In this document: piece by piece, positions 1 to 6,812 of the stretch
Layout of the letters: each line of letters opens with the position of its first letter
Numbering within the stretch: the first letter of the stretch is position 1
Origin: Pseudomonadota bacterium
GTDB taxonomy: Bacteria > Pseudomonadota > Gammaproteobacteria > Xanthomonadales > Rhodanobacteraceae
Length of the DNA: 11,614 bases
Assembly (NCBI GenBank): GCA_025351555.1
Contig: JANXVS010000142.1
Span: 1 to 11,614 of the forward strand
Direction of reading: 5' to 3'
The notes under the pieces: generated by a model
Database searches by the model: none
Seen by the model: the letters and a program-made list of their open reading frames with translations, nothing else
Told to the model about the DNA's origin: nothing
Position numbers and translations under genes: made by a program

Positions 1-953
1 AACAGGGTATTCAGATCAATGGGGCGAGTAACAACACACTCATCGGCGGTGCAACGGCCGGCGCCGGGAATGTCATTGGCAGCTGGGTGGCGCACGGTAT
101 ATTTCTGGCCGGCACCGGAAGCAATAACCGGGTGCAAGGCAATCTGGTAGGCACCGATGCAATGGGCACGACGCGTTTGGGTGGCGGTGCACAGGGTTTG
201 GGATACCTGGGGTCAGGCACGAACAACAAGATTGGGGGTGCCGCCGCCGGCGAAGGCAATCTGATCGCCGGCGCCAACAGCAACGGCATTCTGCTGGGCG
301 GAACCTCGACCGATCTGCTCGTGCAGGGAAACCTGATCGGCACGGATATCACCGGTGTGCTGCCGCTGGGCAACGGTACCGACGGAATCAAGGTTTTCAG
401 CGGGAGCGGCGTGATCGGCGGCGCCTCGCCCGGCGCGGCGAACCGGATTGCGTTCAACGCTGCACAGGGCGTCGACGTCAGCAATGGCGCGACCGGATGG
501 CCGATCAATGGCAATAGTATCTATGCCAATGGAGGTTTGGGGATTTCGCTTAGCGGTGGCAGCATTCCCACGCCGAACGATGCTGGCGACGCGGATACCG
601 GTCCGAACAACCTGCAGAACTATCCGGTCATCAGTGCCGTGACAATCAGTCCGAATACAACCGTGCATGTTTCCGGCTCGCTCAACAGTGCCACAAGCAC
701 GATCTTTCGCCTGGAGTTCTTCGCGAACGCAAATTGTGACGATGCTGGCAATGGCGAAGGCAAGATCTTCATCGGCTTCGCCAACGTGACGACGAACCCC
801 AACGATGTGACGTTTGGGCCGCTGACCTTCGCCGTGCCGGCCGACCGGCACGTGATCACGGCGACCGCGACCGATCCGGCTGGCAATACTTCCGAGTTCT
901 CCGTGTGCTCGACGCAAGACACGATCTTCAGCGACAGCTTTGAAGGGAACTGA
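1..953 (+). CDS. Secreted right-handed beta-helix repeat protein, C-terminal part (5' end outside window)
   Basis: The reading frame is open from base 3, so the gene begins upstream; the GTG at 87 is internal to a repeat and is not the start. The visible 316 codons hold two and a half copies of an approximately 62-residue repeat built on 'NN.IGG...G.GN.I......GI.L.G......VQGNL.GTD..G'; the IGG core recurs at bases 42, 231 and 414, that is 63 and 61 codons apart. This is the pattern of parallel beta-helix proteins. From about base 600 follows a beta-sandwich-like C-terminal module ('LEFFANANCDDAGNGEGK', then 'TATDPAGNTSEF') with two Cys that could pair, and the chain ends in TIFSDSFEGN, resembling the IF.DGFE tails of many secreted Xanthomonadales proteins. 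Such proteins are exported or surface-bound; substrate and role are unknown. The class call is firm; any enzymatic activity is not supported. Confidence 0.88.
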   Translation, partial: QGIQINGASNNTLIGGATAGAGNVIGSWVAHGIFLAGTGSNNRVQGNLVGTDAMGTTRLGGGAQGLGYLGSGTNNKIGGAAAGEGNLIAGANSNGILLGGTSTDLLVQGNLIGTDITGVLPLGNGTDGIKVFSGSGVIGGASPGAANRIAFNAAQGVDVSNGATGWPINGNSIYANGGLGISLSGGSIPTPNDAGDADTGPNNLQNYPVISAVTISPNTTVHVSGSLNSATSTIFRLEFFANANCDDAGNGEGKIFIGFANVTTNPNDVTFGPLTFAVPADRHVITATATDPAGNTSEFSVCSTQDTIFSDSFEGN

Positions 954-1071
954 CGTTTTCCTTGTACCCCAGGCTTGCTGGCGCGAGCCGTCAACGATGG
1001 TGCCCGGGTTCAACGATTCGATGTCTCGTTGCGTCAACGGATGGCGGGCGAAACCGTTGTGGGTTAGCGAA

Positions 1072-1088
1072 CGGAAGCGCGGCTTCCG
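1072..1088 (+). other. Short perfect hairpin in the leader of the 1107 gene
   Basis: CGGAAGC (1072-1078) and GCTTCCG (1082-1088) form a perfect 7-bp stem with a 3-base loop. It ends 5 bases before the ACGGAGA Shine-Dalgarno sequence (1094-1100). It lies in the 153-base gap after the beta-helix gene. It could protect or modulate the leader, or end readthrough from upstream, but no T-run follows. The structure is seen directly; any function is a guess. Confidence 0.3.
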
Positions 1089-1106
1089 AACCTACGGAGA
1101 TTCACG

Positions 1107-1595
1107 ATGAAGATTTCCAGACCGATGACGGCGCTGGCCTGCGTCTTGTTGAGTTCGAGCGCATTCGCGGCGCTGACCCTGGAGCGCACGACCAGCTTGA
1201 ACGACAGTCTGGGCGGCAGCCTGAGCATCAGCACCCACGGCACGGTGGAGATCCCCGGTGCCGATATCACCAGTCAGGCCACCCTGACCAATTTCCATCC
1301 GCATGACAACCAGGATCTGGTCGCCAACGGCAGCATCACCCGTACGCGTATGCGCAGCAACGATGTCGCTACCAGTACGTTCAACGGCAATCTGAGCTTG
1401 GCCGGGACCAACAGCAAAGGCAAGCCCATCAACGACACTCTGGCGCTGCAGAATTTGCAGGTCGTCCACGATGGTGAAGCCTCGACATTCACTGGAACGA
1501 TCGTGCTCAACGGCACCACGATCGATACCGCGCAGATGCCGGACGACGTGAAACATCTGCTGCATCACGTGTTGCGCTTCTTCTATTTCGACTGA
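1107..1595 (+). CDS. Unrecognised small secreted protein
   Basis: The 162-residue product starts with a clear Sec signal peptide: Lys3 and Arg5, a hydrophobic core at residues 7-18, and a probable cleavage after SAFA (residue 21). The ATG is preceded by ACGGAGA at 1094-1100, a good ribosome binding site at normal distance. The mature part of about 141 residues is rich in Ser, Thr, Asn and short alternating polar/hydrophobic stretches, which suggests a beta-rich fold. It has no Cys in the mature part, and it ends in an unusual aromatic tail (LRFFYFD) after a His-containing helix-like stretch (KHLLHHVL). Cys12 is not in a convincing lipobox. I do not recognise the family. It lies 153 bases after the beta-helix gene on the same strand, but with its own leader. 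It is a real gene by signal peptide, start signal and length; function is unknown. Confidence 0.78.
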   Translation: MKISRPMTALACVLLSSSAFAALTLERTTSLNDSLGGSLSISTHGTVEIPGADITSQATLTNFHPHDNQDLVANGSITRTRMRSNDVATSTFNGNLSLAGTNSKGKPINDTLALQNLQVVHDGEASTFTGTIVLNGTTIDTAQMPDDVKHLLHHVLRFFYFD

Positions 1596-1623
1596 ACGTG
1601 AACGGAGTCGAGCGCGGGTAGAT

Positions 1624-1658
1624 CGCTGGCTTGCATTGATCGCGCAAGCCGGTCAGCG
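1624..1658 (+). terminator. Possible weak terminator hairpin after the 1107 gene
   Basis: GGCTTGC (1628-1634) pairs with GCAAGCC (1644-1650) around a 9-base loop. CGCT (1624-1627) can pair with AGCG (1655-1658) across a 4-base bulge. The hairpin lies 28 bases past the stop of the secreted-protein gene. There is no T-run, so if it ends transcription it would not be a classic intrinsic terminator. The rest of the 1596-1828 gap shows no gene that I can support. Confidence 0.3.
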
Positions 1659-1828
1659 GGTACGGTTACTTCAGGAGAATCTCGCGCATCGGCAGCGTTG
1701 CCTCCGACATCTTGAAGTTCACGTGTGAGAAGCGAAACCAACATGCACCTTGCAGGCTGATCCAACTGGCATGCTGTATCATCGGCTACAGTATCTGGAT
1801 GGCAGTCTCTGGGCGATAACCTGACCTG

Positions 1829-2338
1829 ATGGCTTTCAATATTCGCCAGATATTCACCGCGCTCAACCATGCCGGCGTCGATTATGTCGTCGTCGGTGGT
1901 CTTGCCGTCATCCTGCACGGTTACTTGCGTGCGACGGCCGATCTGGATTTGGCCGTAGGCCTGTCGCCGGATAACGCGCGGCGCACCATGCAGGCATTGG
2001 CCGCGATCGGGCTGCGGCCGCGCTTGCCGCTGGCGATCGAGGATTTTGCCGATGTCGAAAAGCGGCGGGAGTGGCTGCACGAGCGCAACATGCTCGTGTT
2101 TCCGTTGTGGGATCCGGGCAATCCGCTGCGCTCGGTCGATGTGTTCATCGACGAGCCGGTTGCATTCGCCGAATTGTTGCGGGACGCCGTAGCCAAGGAT
2201 CTCGGTGGCACCGTTGTGCGAATCGCCGGTATCGATCATCTGATCGTCATGAAGCAGGCGGCCGGGCGTGCGCGCGACCTCGACGACATCGATAAACTCC
2301 GCCAGATTCGCGATGCCGAGACAGGCTCTTCGTCATGA
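1829..2338 (+). CDS. Nucleotidyltransferase-fold protein (AbiEii/MNT-like)
   Basis: The 169-residue protein has the signatures of the minimal DNA polymerase-beta-type nucleotidyltransferase fold. These are VVVGGLAVILHG with Gly23-Gly24, then R.TADLDL giving the metal-binding pair Asp38 and Asp40, and a third acidic residue Asp104 in SVDVFID. Near the C-terminus is the family's conserved stretch with Lys142 (LIVMKQAAGRARDLDDIDKL). Relatives transfer nucleotides to protein or RNA targets, and several act as toxins of AbiE-like or MenT-like systems; others are of unknown role. An in-frame stop (1817-1819) leaves ATG 1829 as the first ATG, and it has no clear Shine-Dalgarno, so the message might be leaderless or weakly translated. 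It overlaps the next gene by four bases (ATGA), suggesting translational coupling. The fold is certain enough; toxin activity is only inferred. Confidence 0.85.
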   Translation: MAFNIRQIFTALNHAGVDYVVVGGLAVILHGYLRATADLDLAVGLSPDNARRTMQALAAIGLRPRLPLAIEDFADVEKRREWLHERNMLVFPLWDPGNPLRSVDVFIDEPVAFAELLRDAVAKDLGGTVVRIAGIDHLIVMKQAAGRARDLDDIDKLRQIRDAETGSSS

Positions 2339-2535
2339 CCGACAACACGCCACGATTTACCTACGAAGATGCCGAACGCGAGCAGCTACGCGCGTGGATC
2401 CGGCTCAGCGCCAGCGAGAAAATCGATTTCTTCGAGGAAATGATCGAGCTGGCGTACTGCAGCGGCGCGCTGAACCCACAGCGGTTGGCGTTGCGGGACA
2501 GGCCAGCCAATACAAAACCCGATGGGACGCAGTGA
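2335..2535 (+). CDS. Small acidic helical partner of the nucleotidyltransferase
   Basis: This 66-residue protein starts inside the stop codon of the nucleotidyltransferase gene (ATGA overlap) and has no ribosome binding site of its own that I can see, so it is likely made by translational coupling. After an N-terminal segment rich in Asp and Glu, residues 14-40 read as amphipathic helices (REQLRAWIRLS, then EKIDFFEEMIELAY), and the last 20 residues look unstructured and basic/polar. Short proteins of this kind with an 'LS..EK..F.EE..ELAY' core are, as I recall, often encoded next to such nucleotidyltransferases. It could be an antitoxin-like or specificity partner. It is not a HEPN protein: it is far too short and lacks an R.{4-6}H motif. 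Function is not known. Its stop is only 5 bases from the ppsA stop, in convergent orientation. Confidence 0.72.
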   Translation: MTDNTPRFTYEDAEREQLRAWIRLSASEKIDFFEEMIELAYCSGALNPQRLALRDRPANTKPDGTQ

Positions 2536-2540
2536 CGCTC

Positions 2541-4913
2541 TCATCCCGCCTTCTTCTTCGCCAACTTCAACCACGTATCCACGACCGTATCCGGATTCAG
2601 CGATACCGATTCGATGCCCTGATCCATCAGCCATTCGGCCAGGTCCGGATGATCGCTCGGGCCCTGGCCACAGATGCCGATGTATTTACCCTTGGCTTTG
2701 GCCGTCTTTATGGCCATCGACAACAGTTTCTTGACCGCCGCATCGCGTTCATCGAACAGGTGGGCGACGATGGCGGAATCGCGATCCAGGCCGAGCGTGA
2801 GCTGGGTCAGGTCGTTCGAGCCGATCGAGAAGCCGTCGAAGATATCGAGAAATTCGTCGGCCAGCAGTGCGTTTGAGGGCAGTTCGCACATCATGATTAT
2901 TTTCAAATCGTCCTGGCCGCTCTTCAGACCATTTTCCGCGAGCACGTCGATGACCTTGCGGCCTTCATCCAGCGTGCGCACGAACGGAATCATCGCCCAG
3001 GCGTTGGTCAGGCCCATTTCGTTGCGCACTTTCTTCAGCGCCTGACATTCCAGCGCGAAACAATCCTTGAAGCTCGGATCAACATAGCGGCTGGCACCAC
3101 GGAAACCGAGCATTGGATTTTCCTCGTGAGGCTCGTAGCGTGCGCCGCCGATCAGGTTCGCGTATTCGTTCGACTTGAAATCCGAAAGCCGCACGATCAC
3201 CGGATTCGGCGCGAATGCGGCGGTGATCGTCGCGATGCCTTCGGCCAGACGATCGACGTAGAACTGCACCGGGTCGCCGTAGCCGGCGATTCGCTCGTCA
3301 ATCTTTTTCTTTGTTTCGGCATCCTGCTTGGCATACTCCAGCAGCGCTTTCGGATGCACGCCGATGTGGCTGGCGATGATCATTTCCAGTCGCGCCAGTC
3401 CGACGCCGGCATTCGGCAGCATGGCAAAGTCGAACGCACGCTCGGGATTGGCGACATTCATCATGATCTTCAGCGGTGCCGGCGGCATGTGGCCCAGATC
3501 CGCCGTGACCTTGTCGAACTCGAGCTGGCCTTCGTAGATGAAACCGGTATCGCCCTCGGCGCAGGACACGGTGATGTCAGCGCCGTCCGGGATCGCATCC
3601 AGGCCATTGCCGGTGCCGACGACGGCGGGCACGCCCAGCTCGCGCGCGATGATTGCGGCGTGGCAGGTGCGGCCGCCGCGATTGGTGACGATGGCCGCGG
3701 CGCGCTTCATCACCGGTTCCCAATCCGGATCGGTCATGTCGGCGACGAGCACATCACCGGCCTCGACGCGGGCCATGTCCTTGATCGAGCGGATCACGCG
3801 CGCCTTGCCGGCGCCGATCTTCTGGCCGATCGAGCGACCTTCGACCAGCACCTTGCCTCGTGATTTCAAGTGGAAGCGTTCGACCTGGGTCGCGTGGCCG
3901 CGCGATTTCACGGTCTCCGGACGCGCCTGTACAATGTATACTTTGCCGCTATTTCCATCCTTGGCCCATTCGATGTCCATCGGCCGGCCGTAGTGCTGCT
4001 CGATGACCAGGGCCTGCTTCGACAACTCATGCACATCGGCATCGCTGATGCAGAATTTTTCGCGATCCGCCTTGGGTGTTTCTTCGATGCGCACGCGCTC
4101 GCCGGGCTTGTCCGAATACACCATGCGCTGCTGCTTGGCGCCGCGCTGACGGCGCAGGATTGCGTTTTTTCCGGCGCGCAAAGTCGGCTTGTAGACGTAG
4201 AATTCGTCGGGATTCACGGCGCCCTGCACGACCATTTCGCCCAGACCGTAGCTGGCGGTGACGAAGACCGCGTCGCGAAAACCGGATTCGGTGTCGAGCG
4301 TGAACAATACGCCGGACGCGCCGACATCCGAGCGCACCATCAGCTGCACGCCGGCGGAAAGGAAGACATCCTCATGCTTGAAGCCGTGATGCACGCGATA
4401 GGAGATCGCGCGATCGTTGTACAACGAGGCAAAGACTTCCTTGAGCTTGTGGATCACGTCGTCCGCGCCGGTGACATTGAGGAAGGTTTCCTGCTGGCCG
4501 GCGAACGAAGCGTCCGGCAGGTCTTCAGCGGTCGCTGACGAGCGCACGGCAACCGCGCAATCCTTCACACCCGCATCGCTACACAATTTCGCATAGGCCG
4601 CACGCACGGCGTCGTCGAATTCGGGAATCAGCGGCGTATCGATGACCCACTTCCGAATTTCGGTTCCGGCACGGGCGAGGGCGGCAACATCGTCCACGTC
4701 CAGGGTCGCCAGTCTTTTCTGGATGCGATCGGCCAGTCCACTCTGCGCGATGAATTGCTGAAATGCGTAGGCGGTGGTCGCAAACCCGCCCGGCACCGAC
4801 ACGCCGAGCTTGGCCAGGTTGCCGATCATCTCGCCGAGCGAGGCGTTCTTGCCGCCGACTTGGCCCAGGTCGGACAAGCGCAGCTGATCGAGCCAAAGCA
4901 CCAAATCGCTCAA
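2541..4913 (-). CDS. ppsA: Phosphoenolpyruvate synthase
   Basis: The 790-residue cytoplasmic enzyme converts pyruvate, ATP and water to phosphoenolpyruvate, AMP and phosphate, the entry step of gluconeogenesis from C3 compounds. The order is typical: an N-terminal nucleotide-binding domain opening with [20 protein letters not shown]; a central phosphohistidine swivel domain with [19 protein letters not shown], giving catalytic His418; and a C-terminal TIM-barrel pyruvate domain with [24 protein letters not shown] and the [12 protein letters not shown] motif, whose Cys748 is the expected proton donor. Thr416 is the residue PpsR should phosphorylate. The length matches the family (about 790-800). 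The start is TTG 4911-4913, chosen because family N-termini begin just here and ACGGAGAA lies 4 bases upstream (6 from the GGAG core). It is divergent from ppsR. The identification is certain. Confidence 0.98.
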   Translation of the reverse strand: MSDLVLWLDQLRLSDLGQVGGKNASLGEMIGNLAKLGVSVPGGFATTAYAFQQFIAQSGLADRIQKRLATLDVDDVAALARAGTEIRKWVIDTPLIPEFDDAVRAAYAKLCSDAGVKDCAVAVRSSATAEDLPDASFAGQQETFLNVTGADDVIHKLKEVFASLYNDRAISYRVHHGFKHEDVFLSAGVQLMVRSDVGASGVLFTLDTESGFRDAVFVTASYGLGEMVVQGAVNPDEFYVYKPTLRAGKNAILRRQRGAKQQRMVYSDKPGERVRIEETPKADREKFCISDADVHELSKQALVIEQHYGRPMDIEWAKDGNSGKVYIVQARPETVKSRGHATQVERFHLKSRGKVLVEGRSIGQKIGAGKARVIRSIKDMARVEAGDVLVADMTDPDWEPVMKRAAAIVTNRGGRTCHAAIIARELGVPAVVGTGNGLDAIPDGADITVSCAEGDTGFIYEGQLEFDKVTADLGHMPPAPLKIMMNVANPERAFDFAMLPNAGVGLARLEMIIASHIGVHPKALLEYAKQDAETKKKIDERIAGYGDPVQFYVDRLAEGIATITAAFAPNPVIVRLSDFKSNEYANLIGGARYEPHEENPMLGFRGASRYVDPSFKDCFALECQALKKVRNEMGLTNAWAMIPFVRTLDEGRKVIDVLAENGLKSGQDDLKIIMMCELPSNALLADEFLDIFDGFSIGSNDLTQLTLGLDRDSAIVAHLFDERDAAVKKLLSMAIKTAKAKGKYIGICGQGPSDHPDLAEWLMDQGIESVSLNPDTVVDTWLKLAKKKAG

Positions 4914-4917
4914 GGGA

Positions 4918-4925
4918 TTCTCCGT
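4918..4925 (-). promoter_or_regulatory. Ribosome binding site that fixes the TTG start of ppsA
   Basis: On the minus strand ACGGAGAA ends 4 bases before TTG 4913, with the GGAG core 6 bases away. This is ideal spacing. No ATG or GTG near it gives the expected N-terminus, so the rare TTG start is well supported. Confidence 0.75.
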
Positions 4926-4965
4926 AAATGTCGGATCGAAGCGGGCAGGGCCGCCAGAATCCGCA

Positions 4966-4994
4966 ATTTTCGGGGTTTATGCGGGGCGAAACAA
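4966..4994 (-). promoter_or_regulatory. Candidate ppsA promoter
   Basis: On the minus strand TTGTTT (4994-4989) and GAAAAT (4971-4966) are separated by 17 bases. This matches a sigma-70 layout in 3 of 6 and 4 of 6 positions. It would start transcription roughly 45 bases before the TTG start. The 199-base gap to ppsR is the only upstream region available. The match is weak and other promoters are possible. Confidence 0.3.
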
Positions 4995-5112
4995 GCTTTG
5001 CTTGCGGTGGATAGGAGTTGGGCCGGTGCACCGTATGCCGTGCATGGCTCGATCCCTCACCACGAACGGCTTGTTCGCTTACACTCGCGCCTATCGTCAT
5101 CGGGTGTCGCCC

Positions 5113-5928
5113 ATGCGCAGAACCATCTTCTACGTCTCCGACGGCACCGGCATTACCGCCGAAACCATCGGCCATTCGGTATTGACCCAGTTCGATGGCG
5201 TCGAATTCGATACCTTCCGCATTCCGTTTGTGGACGACGAGGAAAAGGCGCACGGTGCCGCGGCGCGCATCCGCAACTCCTACGCCACCGGTGGCGTGCG
5301 GCCAATCGTGGTCAATACCGTGATCGATCCTGTGCTCAGCGAGGTGCTCGCGACCAGCGGTGCGCTGATGATGGATGTGTTCGCACCATTCATCGGCCCG
5401 CTGGAAGCCGAACTCGGCATGCCACGAGCGCGCCGCGTGGGCAAGGCGCACGGTCTGACTGATTTTGCCGAATACGAAGCGCGCATCAATGCGACGAATT
5501 ACGCGCTGACCCACGACGACGGCATCGATGTGAATTATGCGGATGCCGAAGTGATCCTGGTCGGCGTGTCGCGCGTGGGCAAGACGCCGACTTGCCTGTA
5601 CATGGCCCTGCATTACGGCGTGAAGGCGGCGAACTATCCGCTGACTGAAGACGATCTGGACAAGCTCGAACTACCCAAGCGCCTGGTGCCATACAAACCG
5701 CGCCTGTTCGGATTGAGCATCGACGCGCAGCGCCTGACCCAAGTGCGCGAGGCACGCAAACCCGGCAGCCGCTACGCAAAGCTTGAGCAGTGCCGCCACG
5801 AGCTGGCGCAGGCCGACAAACTATTCCGTCGCGAAAACATCCCGGTGCAGAACACCACGCACACCTCGATCGAGGAAATCGCGAGCAAGATTCTTTCCCA
5901 ACTGGGGATCGAGAAGCATATGTTCTGA
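5113..5928 (+). CDS. ppsR: PEP synthase regulatory protein (bifunctional kinase/pyrophosphorylase)
   Basis: The 271-residue protein belongs to the DUF299/PSRP family. In Escherichia coli it inactivates PEP synthase by ADP-dependent phosphorylation of a Thr next to the catalytic phospho-His, and reactivates it by Pi-dependent dephosphorylation. The N-terminus [20 protein letters not shown] is the family opening, and [16 protein letters not shown] at residues 151-166 is the P-loop with Lys157. Later motifs (ANYPL, RLFGLSI, then [11 protein letters not shown] near the end) also fit. Length is close to the usual 270-277. I take ATG 5113; the frame is open back to 5002 but the extra 37 residues match nothing, and no strong Shine-Dalgarno is seen at either point. 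The divergent ppsA next door is its substrate, so the context confirms the call. Confidence 0.96.
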   Translation: MRRTIFYVSDGTGITAETIGHSVLTQFDGVEFDTFRIPFVDDEEKAHGAAARIRNSYATGGVRPIVVNTVIDPVLSEVLATSGALMMDVFAPFIGPLEAELGMPRARRVGKAHGLTDFAEYEARINATNYALTHDDGIDVNYADAEVILVGVSRVGKTPTCLYMALHYGVKAANYPLTEDDLDKLELPKRLVPYKPRLFGLSIDAQRLTQVREARKPGSRYAKLEQCRHELAQADKLFRRENIPVQNTTHTSIEEIASKILSQLGIEKHMF

Positions 5929-5952
5929 CGCTCCGCGCATAGACGCGGAGCG
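5929..5952 (+). terminator. Hairpin at the ppsR end, probably a bidirectional terminator
   Basis: CGCTCCGCG (5929-5937) and CGCGGAGCG (5944-5952) form a perfect 9-bp, very GC-rich stem with a 6-base loop. It begins right after the ppsR stop and lies 17 bases from the stop of the convergent gene ending at 5970. No T-run follows on either side, so termination efficiency is uncertain. It occupies most of the 41-base convergent gap. Confidence 0.6.
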
Positions 5953-5969
5953 GCCTCACGCTGTTGCCA

Positions 5970-6695
5970 TCAGGGCGTTGCAGGGGGCAACAGATCGGTA
6001 TCGACGAAACGCACGCGCGGTTTCGAGAACAGGTAATTATCCGGCGTGAACGTCGTCATCGTGCCGGCGGTGCAATCCACATTGCTCGATGTGACCAGGG
6101 CAAGCAGGGCATCAGGTGGCTGAGTCGCCGGATCGGCAGTCGGGTCAAGGCCTGGCGGCAGATTCGAGTTGAGTTCGATCGAAGTGGCGATATGCAATTG
6201 CCCGCCGCCATTGACCGTGCCGTGGCCGAGACAAACCACGCCCGCCGAGGGCATCGGTTCTGGCTGATAAGTCAGGGTCCACTGACTGCCTGCGGTCAGC
6301 TGATGCGCGTTCAGCACGTAATCGAAGGTCGAGCCGAACCAGAAATACATCATGCTGGCCGAGGAAGACGAGGCTATGGTGTCGCCGGTGGCGATATCGA
6401 TCTTGACGAAGTCGGTGTGCGCAACGTGCGATGCGCCCGACTGGCCGTCGGGCCCCTGTACGTCGATACCGCTGGTGTCGTCGGAACAGCTTCCTTGCGG
6501 CGGTTTGACGCTGGTGCCGCCGTGATCGCCGCTATGACCGGGAGGAGTGGCAGGCGGGCCATGATCGTGGCTGGTTTTGGCTGGTGAATTATCGTCATCG
6601 TTGCCGTGGCCGTGACTTTCGGCGTACGCGGGCAGATACGCAGTCAGCAAGCCGGTGGCAAAAACCAAAGCAAGAAATTGTGGGTTTGCGCGCAT
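5970..6695 (-). CDS. Secreted His/Asp-rich protein of unknown function
   Basis: The 241-residue product has a Sec signal peptide with probable cleavage after AYA (residue 25). The start is ATG 6695 because ACGGAGG (6703-6709) lies 7 bases before it; the frame extends 30 codons upstream, but without such a signal. Residues 26-60 are low-complexity with six His (28, 30, 43, 45, 54, 58) and several Asp, plausibly metal-binding. Residues 95-241 form a compact domain: hydrophobic YFWFGSTF, 'W.L.YQPEPMP..GVVCLGHGTVNGGGQLHI', 'ELNSNLPPG', then 'NVDC' and a closing PDNYLF. This resembles a secreted domain I have seen in unnamed proteins with 'G...CLG.G..N..G..HI' and a later Cys; Cys155 and Cys208 may form a disulfide. 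Convergent with ppsR; 117 bases downstream of the ferritin-like gene on the same strand. Function is not known. Confidence 0.8.
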   Translation of the reverse strand: MRANPQFLALVFATGLLTAYLPAYAESHGHGNDDDNSPAKTSHDHGPPATPPGHSGDHGGTSVKPPQGSCSDDTSGIDVQGPDGQSGASHVAHTDFVKIDIATGDTIASSSSASMMYFWFGSTFDYVLNAHQLTAGSQWTLTYQPEPMPSAGVVCLGHGTVNGGGQLHIATSIELNSNLPPGLDPTADPATQPPDALLALVTSSNVDCTAGTMTTFTPDNYLFSKPRVRFVDTDLLPPATP

Positions 6696-6744
6696 AGGGA
6701 AACCTCCGTAATCAAATGGTTCGCTGGATTCCCGCCCACCGCAA

Positions 6745-6750
6745 ATCATA
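6745..6750 (-). promoter_or_regulatory. Candidate -10 element for the 6695 gene
   Basis: TATGAT on the minus strand (5 of 6 to consensus) lies about 50 bases upstream of ATG 6695, in the 117-base gap behind the ferritin-like gene. The 17-base-spaced -35 position (ACAAGA) fits poorly, so this is only a possible promoter. It would make the secreted gene a separate unit from the ferritin-like gene. Confidence 0.25.
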
Positions 6751-6812
6751 CTCCGCCGGCGAGAAAATCTTGTTAGCGCCGTCACAGAATTGGCGATAGA
6801 CCCGCAGGCAGT

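Noticed and set aside
31-440. Regular repeats that might suggest a CRISPR or tandem DNA repeat
   Set aside because: The periodicity is in the protein (beta-helix coils of about 62 residues) and diverges at DNA level; there are no identical repeats with unique spacers.
213-1037. Minus-strand open frame of 274 codons opposite the beta-helix gene
   Set aside because: The plus strand shows clear repeat structure; the opposing frame is a by-product of the repetitive GC-rich codons.
1583-2239. Minus-strand open frame of 218 codons opposite the nucleotidyltransferase
   Set aside because: The nucleotidyltransferase motifs are on the plus strand; the opposing frame is low in recognisable structure.
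3126-3863. Plus-strand open frame of 245 codons antisense to ppsA
   Set aside because: It lies wholly inside ppsA, which has all catalytic motifs on the other strand; composition is that of a shadow frame.
4992-5004. CAAGC/GCTTG hairpin between ppsA and ppsR
   Set aside because: Only 5 bp with a 3-base loop; too short to call an operator or terminator.
5002-5112. N-terminal extension of ppsR
   Set aside because: The frame is open, but family proteins begin at the [13 protein letters not shown] segment; the extra 37 residues match nothing and have no start signal.
4579-5613. Long minus-strand open frame of 344 codons across the ppsA start and ppsR
   Set aside because: It overlaps two certain genes in another frame, has Arg/His/Ala-rich composition typical of GC-rich shadows, and matches nothing.
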